From Acidobacteriota bacterium (GTDB taxonomy: Bacteria; Acidobacteriota; Terriglobia; Terriglobales; Acidobacteriaceae), in contig JAGWML010000023.1 in the NCBI GenBank assembly GCA_028873155.1, positions 1 to 21,740 on the forward strand: 21,740 bases of DNA, written 5' to 3'. The notes under the pieces are model-generated. The model did not search any database. It was given only the letters and a program-made list of their open reading frames with translations, and had not been told where the DNA came from. Position numbers and translations under genes: made by a program. Positions 1-7,707 of the stretch are shown here, one piece after another. Numbering within the stretch: the first letter of the stretch is position 1; each line of letters opens with the position of its first letter.

Positions 1-1905
1 TATCAGGTACTGGCCAGGAAGTATCGTCCGCAGCGCTTTGCCGACGTGGCCGGGCAGGACCATGTGACGCGCACTCTGCTGAACGCGCTCGGCCAGAACC
101 GCATTGCGCATGGCTATATCTTTTCCGGCCATCGAGGCATCGGCAAGACGACGATTGCGCGCATCCTGGCCCAGGCACTGAACTGCCGAACGGCGGTAGG
201 TGCGGCGGAGAGGCCCACGCCGGAACCCTGCGGCGTCTGCGACTCCTGCACGGAGATTCGCCAGGGTTCGGCAGTGGACGTGATTGAGATTGACGCAGCG
301 ACGAATCGCGGCATCGATGAGATCCGCGAGCTGCGCGACGCGGCACGCTACGCACCGGCGCGCGACCGCTACAAGATCTACATCCTCGACGAAGCGCACC
401 AGATTACCGAGGCGGCCTTCAATGCCCTGCTGAAGACGCTGGAGGAGCCTCCCGCGCACGTGATCTTCATGATGGCGACGACGGAGCCGGAAAACATTCC
501 GCAGACCATCCGTTCGCGCTGCCAGCACTTCAGTTTTCACGCCGTCCGCTTTGACGACATTCTGGAGCAACTGCGGATGATCGCCCGCGAGGAGAAGGTG
601 GGGGCGGAGGACGCGGCGTTGGCACTGCTTGCCGAGGCGGGCGATGGGTCGATGCGCGATGCGCTCTCCATCATGGACCAGGCAATCGCATCCGCGCCGG
701 TAGAGGATGGTAAGCCGGTTCTTGCAGCCGCGCAGATTCGCGAGCTGATGGGTTCCGTGCCGAACGCAGTCTTCGAGCGGCTGATGGAGGCCGTTGCGCA
801 GGGCGAGAGTGCGCCCTTGATGGAGCAGCTCAATGTCCTTCTCAATGCAGGGCATAGCCCCTCCTCGCTGGCGCGGCAGATGGTGCGCTACCTGCGCAAT
901 GCGTTGATGGCGAAGCTGGGCGGCGAACAGACGGAACTGCTGCAGATCAGCGGCGATGAACGTGCCCGGGCAACACGCACGGCGATGCTCTTCACTGAGG
1001 ATGAACTGACGCGCAACTTGCAACTCATGCTGCGCACCTTTGACGATTTGAACTTCCGCCAGGAGCAGCGCTTCCATCTGGAGCTGGGGCTGATGAAGCT
1101 AGTGCATGCTCAGCGCCTGCTGCCGCTGGAAGAGCTGCTGAGTGCGCTTGGAGGCAAGGCCGCCACTGTGCCGCCGACCCAGACGCCCCCGCAGCGCCCG
1201 CCTGCAAGCTCTGCACGGAGTGGGTCGCCATCCCCTGCCGCGACCCCGTCAGCCGCGCCGAGTCTTTCGCCCTTTGGCCCATCCGGTGGCAACTGGGGGC
1301 CAAGCCGCACGATGGAGAGCAGCGCAAGGCCTGCGGGCGCAGGTTCCAATGTCACCGAGATGCCCCGGCCTGCCTCCACACCGGTCAGCGATGCGCCTGC
1401 TGCGCGTCCTTTTGCGGAGTCGGAACGCCCCGCACCGGCCGTCGCGGCAGGATTTGTAGAGTCGCTGACAGAAGGTTCTCTTGCGAAGGCTCCCGAGACG
1501 ACGCCAGTAAGCGCCGCGACGGACGCAGAAGCGCTGCGAAAGGCTGTAAGCATGGCGCTGGACAACGGTGGTCATGGCTCGGCTGCGCAACTGTTGGGCG
1601 CGGCAATTTGGACCATCGACGGCGCGACGGTGCGCATTGAGACGGCGGCAATGGGCAAGAAGATGCTGAGCCTCACGGTGAATGCGGCGGCCGAAAAGAT
1701 TATTCGTCAGGAGTTGCAGCGACTCGGCGCACCCTCTCGCTTTCTTGTTGTCTCCGGAGCAGGCGACACGTCCACGCGCAGATCTGAAGCCGCGCCCCCG
1801 GCCGGCAGCGTGCAGGAAGCTGCATTGGCGCATCCGCTGGTACAGAAAGCGCAGGAAATCTTCAAGGCCGAAGTGCGCAGCGTGCTGGACCTTCGCACAA
1901 AATGA
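1..1905 (+). CDS. dnaX: DNA polymerase III subunit gamma/tau, 5'-truncated by window edge
   Basis: This is the clamp-loader motor subunit of the replicative DNA polymerase. The reading frame is open from base 1 and begins YQVLARKYRPQ, the conserved DnaX N terminus, so only the first few residues are missing; an in-frame GTG at 46 lies inside the conserved region and is not the start. Visible in the 634 residues present: Walker A GHRGIGKTT (about 43-51), a four-cysteine zinc module (C62, C77, C80, C83), Walker B ILDEAH (about 128-133), and the IRSRC sensor motif (about 170-174). A Pro/Ser/Ala-rich linker at about 380-480 leads to a less conserved C-terminal domain of the tau type. I saw no A-rich slippery run like that used in E. 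coli to make gamma. It is the first gene of a dnaX-ebfC-(MBL)-recR series; ebfC follows after 21 bp. Confidence 0.97.
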   Translation, partial: YQVLARKYRPQRFADVAGQDHVTRTLLNALGQNRIAHGYIFSGHRGIGKTTIARILAQALNCRTAVGAAERPTPEPCGVCDSCTEIRQGSAVDVIEIDAATNRGIDEIRELRDAARYAPARDRYKIYILDEAHQITEAAFNALLKTLEEPPAHVIFMMATTEPENIPQTIRSRCQHFSFHAVRFDDILEQLRMIAREEKVGAEDAALALLAEAGDGSMRDALSIMDQAIASAPVEDGKPVLAAAQIRELMGSVPNAVFERLMEAVAQGESAPLMEQLNVLLNAGHSPSSLARQMVRYLRNALMAKLGGEQTELLQISGDERARATRTAMLFTEDELTRNLQLMLRTFDDLNFRQEQRFHLELGLMKLVHAQRLLPLEELLSALGGKAATVPPTQTPPQRPPASSARSGSPSPAATPSAAPSLSPFGPSGGNWGPSRTMESSARPAGAGSNVTEMPRPASTPVSDAPAARPFAESERPAPAVAAGFVESLTEGSLAKAPETTPVSAATDAEALRKAVSMALDNGGHGSAAQLLGAAIWTIDGATVRIETAAMGKKMLSLTVNAAAEKIIRQELQRLGAPSRFLVVSGAGDTSTRRSEAAPPAGSVQEAALAHPLVQKAQEIFKAEVRSVLDLRTK

Positions 1906-1926
1906 GTTTCTCTGAGAGGGAAGACC

Positions 1927-2253
1927 ATGTTTAATCCACTGAAGCTGGGTGAAATGCTCACGCAGGCCAACCAGATGCAGGAGGAGATGAAGAAGAAGCT
2001 GGAGCAGACGGTCGTCGAAGGGGCAAGCGGCGGCGGTGCAGTGACGGCCACGATGAATGGCCGGAAGCAGCTTCTGAAGCTCAAGATTGATGCGGCCGCG
2101 GTGACGAGCCTCAGCGCCAGCCAGGCGGATGTGGAGATGCTCGAAGACCTGATCGTTGCCGCGGTAAACGAAGCAGGACGCAAGGCAGATGAGGCTATCC
2201 AATCGAGCGTGCAGGGTATGCTGGGCGGACTAAACTTGCCGGGACTGGGCTGA
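1927..2253 (+). CDS. ebfC: YbaB/EbfC family nucleoid-associated protein
   Basis: A 108-residue protein starting MFNPLKLGEMLTQANQMQ, typical in length and sequence for YbaB/EbfC. These small dimeric proteins bind DNA and are associated with the nucleoid. The N-terminal half is a charged helix (QMQEEMKKKLEQ), followed by a strand region with the family-style VVEGASGGGAVTATMNG stretch. A ribosome-binding sequence GAGAGGGAAG lies just before the ATG. The gene follows dnaX by 21 bp and precedes recR, with one insertion; the dnaX-ybaB-recR order is widely conserved in bacteria and supports the assignment. Confidence 0.95.
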   Translation: MFNPLKLGEMLTQANQMQEEMKKKLEQTVVEGASGGGAVTATMNGRKQLLKLKIDAAAVTSLSASQADVEMLEDLIVAAVNEAGRKADEAIQSSVQGMLGGLNLPGLG

Positions 2254-2261
2254 GATTGACG

Positions 2262-2268
2262 AAGGAGG
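2262..2268 (+). promoter_or_regulatory. Strong ribosome-binding site fixing the start of the MBL gene
   Basis: AAGGAGG is a near-perfect match to the anti-Shine-Dalgarno complement and lies 5 bases before the ATG at 2274. It decides between that ATG and an in-frame TTG at 2256, which would place this sequence inside the gene. Confidence 0.8.
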
Positions 2269-2273
2269 TCGTG

Positions 2274-3230
2274 ATGAGAACACACACGAGCCGCAGAGGC
2301 TTTTTGCAGTTTGGCCTGAGTGCAGCGGGCGCCGCACTGGCTCCACGCTGGGCGCTGGCGCAGGCAGCGAATGCGCCGAGCAGCGCCGCTGCGCAGGCCG
2401 ATCCGGGGATGATTCCGGTGAAGTCAACCAAGCTCGCAGACAATGTGTACCTGCTGCAGGGCACGGGCGGCAATATGGTGCTGCAGACAGGGTCAGACGG
2501 TCTGCTGCTGATTGACGCCAGCTTTGCTCCGGCGGTACCGCGCATTCGCGAAGCCATCGCCGCGCTTGCGCCGGCAGCGATCTCCGCGCCAGGCCAGCTC
2601 ATCAACACCCATTGGCACGGCGACCACACGGGCGGCAATGAGGGAATGCATGCAGCGGGCTTCTCGATTCTGGCGCATCGCCAGACGCGCGACCGGCTGA
2701 GCCACACGCAGGTGATGCAGCTCTTCCATCGCACCGTCGATCCCTCTCCTGCGGGCGCGCTGCCGACGCAGGTCTTTGACAGCACGATGACTGTCTACCG
2801 CAACGGCGACACGCTCGATCTGGTGCACTTTGCGCCGGCCCATACGGACAGCGACATCTACACCCACTTCAAGAATGCGAATGTCCTGCACCTGGGTGAT
2901 ATCTGGTTCAACGGCATGTATCCGTTCATCGACGAAGGCACCGGCGGCAATATTGACGGCATGATCGCGGGCAGCAAGCTGGGCCTCGAGATCGCAGACA
3001 GCTCGACGAAGATCATTCCGGGCCACGGGCCGCTGGGCACCAAGGAAGAACTCGCGGCGTACCATGAGATGCTCTCCGCGGTGCGGGAAAGGGTTGCAGG
3101 GCTCAAGAAGCAGGGCCTGAGCGAGCCGGAGGCTCTGGCAAAGAAGCCCACCGCAGAGTTCGACGCCAGGTGGGGCAAGGGATTCATGGCGCCTGATGTC
3201 TTTGCCGGCATTGTGTACCGAACAGTTTAA
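2274..3230 (+). CDS. Tat-exported metallo-beta-lactamase-fold hydrolase
   Basis: A 318-residue MBL-fold metallohydrolase. The N terminus has a twin-arginine signal (SRRGFLQF, R7-R8), a hydrophobic stretch and an AxA-type cleavage region near ALAQA (about 27-31), so export of the folded protein to the periplasm is predicted. The metal site is complete: HWHGDH (H113, H115, D117, H118), H190, D209 in HLGD, and H251 in PGHG. This is the HxHxDH class shared by glyoxalase II, SoxH-like proteins and B-type beta-lactamases; the substrate cannot be told from sequence. The ATG at 2274 is chosen for its strong ribosome-binding site. It lies 20 bp after ebfC and 24 bp before recR, so it probably shares their transcript although its job appears unrelated to DNA repair. 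Confidence 0.9.
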   Translation: MRTHTSRRGFLQFGLSAAGAALAPRWALAQAANAPSSAAAQADPGMIPVKSTKLADNVYLLQGTGGNMVLQTGSDGLLLIDASFAPAVPRIREAIAALAPAAISAPGQLINTHWHGDHTGGNEGMHAAGFSILAHRQTRDRLSHTQVMQLFHRTVDPSPAGALPTQVFDSTMTVYRNGDTLDLVHFAPAHTDSDIYTHFKNANVLHLGDIWFNGMYPFIDEGTGGNIDGMIAGSKLGLEIADSSTKIIPGHGPLGTKEELAAYHEMLSAVRERVAGLKKQGLSEPEALAKKPTAEFDARWGKGFMAPDVFAGIVYRTV

Positions 3231-3254
3231 GGGCCGCGTCAAGAGGAGAGATTT

Positions 3255-3860
3255 GTGTCACGCTACGCGGAACCCATGGCGCGGCTCATTGAAGAGCTGA
3301 AGAAGTTGCCCGGAGTGGGCACCAAGACCGCGCAGCGCTACGCGTTTCACATTCTGCGTGGCAGCGACGACGATGCGATGGCGCTGGCTGATGCCGTGCA
3401 CGGATTGAAGGCCAGCCTGCGCCTATGCTCCGTTTGCAACAACGTGACCGACATCGACCCCTGTGCCTACTGCGCCAATCCGGCGCGCAATCACCGGCTG
3501 GTCTGCGTGGTCGAAGAGCCGACCAACATCGCCGCCATCGAGCGCACGCAGGGCTTCAACGGCGTATTTCACGTACTCCATGGCACGCTCTCGCCTCTGC
3601 ACGGAGTGGGGCCCGACCAGTTGCGCACAGCGACGCTGCAGGGGCGGGTGGAGCGCGGCGAAGTGGACGAAGTGATTCTGGCGACGAGCCCGACGCTGGA
3701 AGGCGAAGCAACGGCAAGCTGGCTGGCCAGCGCGCTACGCGGCAAATCTGTGCGAGTGACGCGGATTGCAACCGGGGTGCCCGCCGGAAGCGATATCGAG
3801 TACGCCGATGAGGTGACAATGGCGCGCGCGCTCGAAGGGCGACACGAACTGAAGCCTTAA
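3255..3860 (+). CDS. recR: Recombination mediator protein RecR
   Basis: A 201-residue protein of normal RecR length. RecR works with RecO and RecF to load RecA onto gapped DNA. Visible: an N-terminal helix-hairpin-helix region (LKKLPGVGTKTAQRYAFHIL), a C4 zinc finger (LCSVCNNVTDIDPCAYC), and a Toprim domain with the VVEEPTNIAAIE segment, the HVLHGTLSPL motif and a C-terminal TRIATGVPAGSDIEYADEVT signature. The start is a GTG at 3255 with AAGAGGAG (3241-3248) upstream. It is the last gene of the dnaX-led series; the next gene downstream converges on it with a 27-bp gap that holds no clear intrinsic terminator. Confidence 0.97.
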   Translation: MSRYAEPMARLIEELKKLPGVGTKTAQRYAFHILRGSDDDAMALADAVHGLKASLRLCSVCNNVTDIDPCAYCANPARNHRLVCVVEEPTNIAAIERTQGFNGVFHVLHGTLSPLHGVGPDQLRTATLQGRVERGEVDEVILATSPTLEGEATASWLASALRGKSVRVTRIATGVPAGSDIEYADEVTMARALEGRHELKP

Positions 3861-3887
3861 GGTGCCATTGCGGACCGGCTCAGTGGG

Positions 3888-4259
3888 TCATGCGCGCAGT
3901 TTGCTCAGCAGGTCCTGAGGATGCACGGGCTTGGCGAGAATTTCGAACTCATAGCCCTTCTCCCGCGCCTTTTCCAACAGGTCGGCAGTGGCGGCCTGGC
4001 CCGAGAAGAGCAGAATCTTAATCTTTGGAAGCAGGGCCCGAATGCGAATCGCCGCATCGATGCCGTTCAAGTCGGCCATGATGACATCGGTGATCAGCAT
4101 ATCCGGCTGGTAGGTAGAAGCCATTTCTACGGCTTTTTCGCCGGAATATACGGCACGCGCCTCAAAGCCGCTCTGATTGAGGATCATGGCAAGGGTGTTG
4201 GCAATCACCTGCTCATCGTCTACGACAAGTACTTTAGGCCTGACCTGTTTCTCGGGCAT
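3888..4259 (-). CDS. Single-domain (CheY-like) response regulator
   Basis: A 123-residue receiver domain with no output domain. Phosphorylation-site residues are all present: acidic pair D14-D15 (VVDDE), acceptor D58 (LITDVIM), switch S86 (LLFSG) and K110 in the AKP motif. Such proteins pass phosphoryl groups or bind a partner protein rather than DNA. The ATG at 4259 is preferred over an in-frame TTG 42 bases upstream because it is preceded by GGGAGAG and gives a domain of standard length. No histidine kinase lies nearby, so its partner cannot be named. It converges with recR and diverges from the ABC genes. Confidence 0.88.
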   Translation of the reverse strand: MPEKQVRPKVLVVDDEQVIANTLAMILNQSGFEARAVYSGEKAVEMASTYQPDMLITDVIMADLNGIDAAIRIRALLPKIKILLFSGQAATADLLEKAREKGYEFEILAKPVHPQDLLSKLRA

Positions 4260-4511
4260 ACTCTCCCAGCCTGGTCCACGGAGAAGGTTAAACTTACACA
4301 AAGGTCGTTTTGCTCAGTGAGCGGCCACCGGACTTGCGGGCAACTCATGGATCGCGGATATTCCCTTTCAACATGATACGCTCTGGACGCGGATGCGGTC
4401 CCCTCGTTCAGGACCCCAAGTCGGCATGATGTCCCCTGCACGTTTCACGCGAATACAAATCTGAAACCGTACACTGCAGCCAAGCACACGATTCTGCCCG
4501 CGAGAGCGACG

Positions 4512-5909
4512 ATGGAGATCCGCGTCATGCAACAGACCTCAAGCCTCACGCAAGAAGCAAAGCTCACCCCGTCGCCGATTATCCGGGCCGAAGGCATCGA
4601 AAAATACTATGCCCAGCCCAGCCAGAATCGCATTCAGGTGATTGCGCCGACCGATCTCAGCATCGTACCGGGTGAAATTGTGGCGCTGCTCGGTCCGTCG
4701 GGGTCCGGAAAGTCCACGATGTTGCGGATGCTGAGCGGGCTCTCGCGACCGTCTGCCGGGCAGGTGTACTGGCACGAAAAGCCCATCGCGGGCGTCGCCG
4801 CCAACGTGTCCATCGTCTTTCAGAGCTTCGCGCTCTTCCCCTGGCTCACCGTGCTGGAAAATGTAGAAGCGCCGCTGCGAGCGCGCGGCGTGGCCGCAAC
4901 CACTCGGCGCGAGCGCAGCCTGAAGATGCTGGACACGGTGGGTTTGGATGGATTTGAGGCAGCCTATCCCAAAGAGCTCTCGGGCGGCATGCGTCAGCGC
5001 GTCGGGTTTGCGCGCGCCCTGGTGGTTGAGCCGGAGGTGCTCTTCATGGATGAGCCCTTCTCCGCGCTGGACGTACTGACGGCAGAAAATCTGCGCAGCG
5101 AGCTGCTCGAGCTGTGGAGCAAAAAGACGATGCCGACGCAGGCGGTCTTTCTGGTGACGCACAACATCGAAGAGGCGGTTCTGCTGGCCGACCGCATCAT
5201 TGTGCTGGGGCGCAATCCGGGCCACATCCGGACCGACTTCAAGGTACAGCTTGCACAGCCGCGCGATCGCAAGTCCGAGGCGTTTACGCAGCTTGTCGAT
5301 TACATCTACAAAGTGCTCACCCGGCCAGATGTAGCTCCAGCTGAAGCGCCGGAGCAGGCGGGCCGTGCGCCGGCACGCGACCAGCGACAAATGCGCTACC
5401 AGATGCTGCCCCATGCGCGGCCGGGAGGTGTGGCGGGCCTGTTGGAACTGCTGGTGGACAAGGGCGGGCGCGACGACTTCTATCGTCTGGCCGATGACCT
5501 TGCCTTTGAGATCGACGACCTGCTGCCGATTGTGGATGCCGCTCAGTTGCTTGGCTTCCTCACCGTGGAAGAAGGTGACGCGGTCATCACAGAACACGGA
5601 GCCGAGTTTGCGAACTCCGAGATTCTGCGCCAGAAGGAGCTTTTTCGCGAGGCGGCGGAGACCAATGTCCTTCTGCTTCGGCAGATTCGCAGGACGCTCG
5701 TGGCCAAGAGCGACCATACCGTGCCGGAAGAGTTCTTCCTCGACATGCTCGATGAGCAGTTCAGCGAAGACGAGTGCCAGCGGCAGATGGAAACTGCCGT
5801 GACATGGGGTCGCTATGCTGAGCTCTTCGACTTCGATGCGGGGCGGCGGCGGTTTGTGCTGCCGGACGCGCTGGACGAAGAGGCCGCTACCGTTGAGGAT
5901 GCCGAGTGA
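4512..5909 (+). CDS. ABC transporter ATP-binding protein with C-terminal AAA-associated domain
   Basis: A 465-residue protein. Residues about 24-270 are an ABC ATPase of the nitrate/sulfonate/taurine group: Walker A GPSGSGKST (61-69), Q-loop Q104, signature LSGGM (156-160), Walker B VLFMDEP (176-182) and H-loop H217. The remaining ~180 residues resemble the AAA-associated C-terminal extension found on some ATPases of this group; its function is not established. It would energise the permease encoded next, whose GTG start overlaps this stop by 4 bases. The ATG at 4527 is an alternative start with GGAG nine bases upstream; both fit. No solute-binding protein gene is adjacent, so the substrate is unknown. 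Confidence 0.92.
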   Translation: MEIRVMQQTSSLTQEAKLTPSPIIRAEGIEKYYAQPSQNRIQVIAPTDLSIVPGEIVALLGPSGSGKSTMLRMLSGLSRPSAGQVYWHEKPIAGVAANVSIVFQSFALFPWLTVLENVEAPLRARGVAATTRRERSLKMLDTVGLDGFEAAYPKELSGGMRQRVGFARALVVEPEVLFMDEPFSALDVLTAENLRSELLELWSKKTMPTQAVFLVTHNIEEAVLLADRIIVLGRNPGHIRTDFKVQLAQPRDRKSEAFTQLVDYIYKVLTRPDVAPAEAPEQAGRAPARDQRQMRYQMLPHARPGGVAGLLELLVDKGGRDDFYRLADDLAFEIDDLLPIVDAAQLLGFLTVEEGDAVITEHGAEFANSEILRQKELFREAAETNVLLLRQIRRTLVAKSDHTVPEEFFLDMLDEQFSEDECQRQMETAVTWGRYAELFDFDAGRRRFVLPDALDEEAATVEDAE

Positions 5910-7654
5910 GAACGCAGAACACTTTTGGCCGGTCGCTGGTGGCCGTGCGCAGTTGGCCCTTCGTCACGGACCTGATGATTGGCACGTGCGGGCTGGCGAT
6001 TTTTCTGGGCATGATTCGGATGGGGACTTACTGGCTGGCGCGCCCCATGCCGGAGGCGACCATCTCCCATTCGATCAGCGCGCTGCCGGTGTATGCGTTT
6101 TATTCCATTGTCCGCATCGGCATCGCTTATCTCCTCAGTCTGATCTTTGCCGTTTCATATGGATACATCGCCGCATACAACCCCCGCGTGGAAGCGTGGA
6201 TGATTGCGGTGCTCGATATTCTGCAATCCATCCCCGTACTGAGCTTTCTGCCGGGCGTGATGCTGGCCATGATGGCGCTCGTGCCCGGTCATCAGCTCGG
6301 CATTGAGCTTGGATCCATCCTGCTGATCTTTACTGGGCAGGTATGGAATATGGCATTCAGCTTCTATTCCTCGCTGAAGAGCATTCCGCGCGAGATGATT
6401 GAGGCGGCGCGCATCTACCGCTATTCGGCCTGGCAACGATTCTGGCAGCTCGAAATGCCCTTCGCGGCAATCGGGTTGATCTGGAACTCGATTGTGTCGG
6501 TCGCTGGCGGGTGGTTTTTTCTGATTGCGTGCGAGATGTTCCCTCTCGGCAACCAGTTCTTCCGGCTGCCGGGACTGGGCAGTTATCTGCAAACGGCGGC
6601 TTCTGCGAACCCAGTCGACATGCATGCGCTGTTGTGGGGCCTTGGGGTGCTGGTGCTGATTATCGTGGCGACCGATCAGCTGCTGTGGCGGCCGCTGATT
6701 GCGTGGAGCGACAAATTCAAATTCGAACAGGTGGAGTCGGCCACGCGCGTCACCTCGCCGCTGTTGGCGCTCTTTCACCGGTCGAGCGTACTGATGCGGC
6801 TTCCTGCGCGAATATGGGGCGCGCTGGATGAGCGGGTCTGCCTTCAATTGTCTGCGGCGCAAACCCGCCATGCCGTTCCTCCGCTGGATGACGACAGCAA
6901 GCCGGGTGGCCGCATGCTGCAGGTTGGCTTCGGCGTTTTCGGAGTTCTTCTGGCCATTTGGGGCGGAACATCGGCGCTTCATCTGCTGCACAGCATGACG
7001 TGGGGCGACCTGCGGCTCCTGCTGCTGGGAGCAGGAGCCACCTTTCTGCGCGTGAATGCCGCGCTGGCTCTGGCCGCTGCGTGGACGATTCCACTGGGCG
7101 TGCTGATCGGCTTCAACCCGCGGCTGGCGCGTATTCTGCAGCCAGTGACGCAGGTGGTCGCATCGGTTCCCGCCACGGCGCTCTTCCCTGTTCTGCTCGT
7201 CGGCCTGATTCGCATCGGCGGCGGTCTCGGCGTGGGGTCGATCGCGCTGATGCTCCTGGGAACGCAGTGGTACATCCTGTTCAACGTGATTGCCGGCGCC
7301 ATGGCGATTCCCTCAGACCTGAAGGAAGCGGCAGCGGTTTACCGCTTCGGCAGCTGGCAGCGCTGGCGCACGCTCATCCTGCCCGGTATCTTTCCCTACC
7401 TCATCACGGGGCTCGTTACGGCATCGGGAGGCGCATGGAACGCCTCGATCGTTGCCGAGTACTTCCACATCGGCGACCGGACCTTGCAGACGCTTGGACT
7501 GGGCGCACAGATCAGCGCCGCAACGGACGCCGGCAGGTTTGGCACCCTGCTGCTGGCCACCATTATGATGGCGCTGATGGTGGTCACCGTGAACCGGCTG
7601 GTATGGCGACGCCTCTATCGGCTGGCCGAGACGCGATATAAACTCGAAGGTTGA
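5906..7654 (+). CDS. ABC transporter permease, two membrane domains fused in one chain
   Basis: A 582-residue integral membrane protein made of two homologous binding-protein-dependent transport permease domains. Each half has the cytoplasmic EAA loop that contacts the ATPase: about 161-185 (PREMIEAARIYRYSAWQRFW) and about 471-495 (DLKEAAAVYRFGSWQRW). Many hydrophobic segments flank both loops. A usual permease of this family is about 250-280 residues and works as a dimer; here the dimer is encoded as one chain. The GTG start overlaps the ATPase stop (GTGA), implying translational coupling and one complex. The substrate cannot be inferred from the permease alone. Confidence 0.93.
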   Translation: MRTQNTFGRSLVAVRSWPFVTDLMIGTCGLAIFLGMIRMGTYWLARPMPEATISHSISALPVYAFYSIVRIGIAYLLSLIFAVSYGYIAAYNPRVEAWMIAVLDILQSIPVLSFLPGVMLAMMALVPGHQLGIELGSILLIFTGQVWNMAFSFYSSLKSIPREMIEAARIYRYSAWQRFWQLEMPFAAIGLIWNSIVSVAGGWFFLIACEMFPLGNQFFRLPGLGSYLQTAASANPVDMHALLWGLGVLVLIIVATDQLLWRPLIAWSDKFKFEQVESATRVTSPLLALFHRSSVLMRLPARIWGALDERVCLQLSAAQTRHAVPPLDDDSKPGGRMLQVGFGVFGVLLAIWGGTSALHLLHSMTWGDLRLLLLGAGATFLRVNAALALAAAWTIPLGVLIGFNPRLARILQPVTQVVASVPATALFPVLLVGLIRIGGGLGVGSIALMLLGTQWYILFNVIAGAMAIPSDLKEAAAVYRFGSWQRWRTLILPGIFPYLITGLVTASGGAWNASIVAEYFHIGDRTLQTLGLGAQISAATDAGRFGTLLLATIMMALMVVTVNRLVWRRLYRLAETRYKLEG

Positions 7655-7660
7655 CGGCGC

Positions 7661-7670
7661 GTTGCGCAAC
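7661..7670. promoter_or_regulatory. Perfect 10-bp palindrome GTTGCGCAAC, possible operator or RNA hairpin
   Basis: GTTGCGCAAC lies in the 53-bp gap between the permease and the Gfo/Idh gene. The TTGCGCAA core with a central CG resembles LacI-type operators. As RNA the region could fold as GCGC-GTT-GCGC flanked by GGTT/AACC. There is no T-run, so it is not an intrinsic terminator. Its function is a guess. Confidence 0.3.
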
Positions 7671-7707
7671 CCGCGCAGTACACCAATCCGGGGAGCAAGT
7701 AGAGAAT

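Noticed and set aside
1..1905. Programmed frameshift site in dnaX that would make a short gamma form
   Set aside because: I saw no A-rich slippery run comparable to the E. coli or Thermus sites in the expected region.
1249..2202. A 317-codon minus-strand frame across dnaX and ebfC
   Set aside because: Antisense to two well-supported genes; the Arg/His-rich product is typical of a high-GC shadow frame.
4442..4467. Inverted repeat GTTTCA-N14-TGAAAC upstream of the ABC ATPase as an operator
   Set aside because: Six-base arms with a 14-base spacer are easily found by chance; its GTTTC/GAAAC arms recall the repeat at 10439 but the spacing is quite different.
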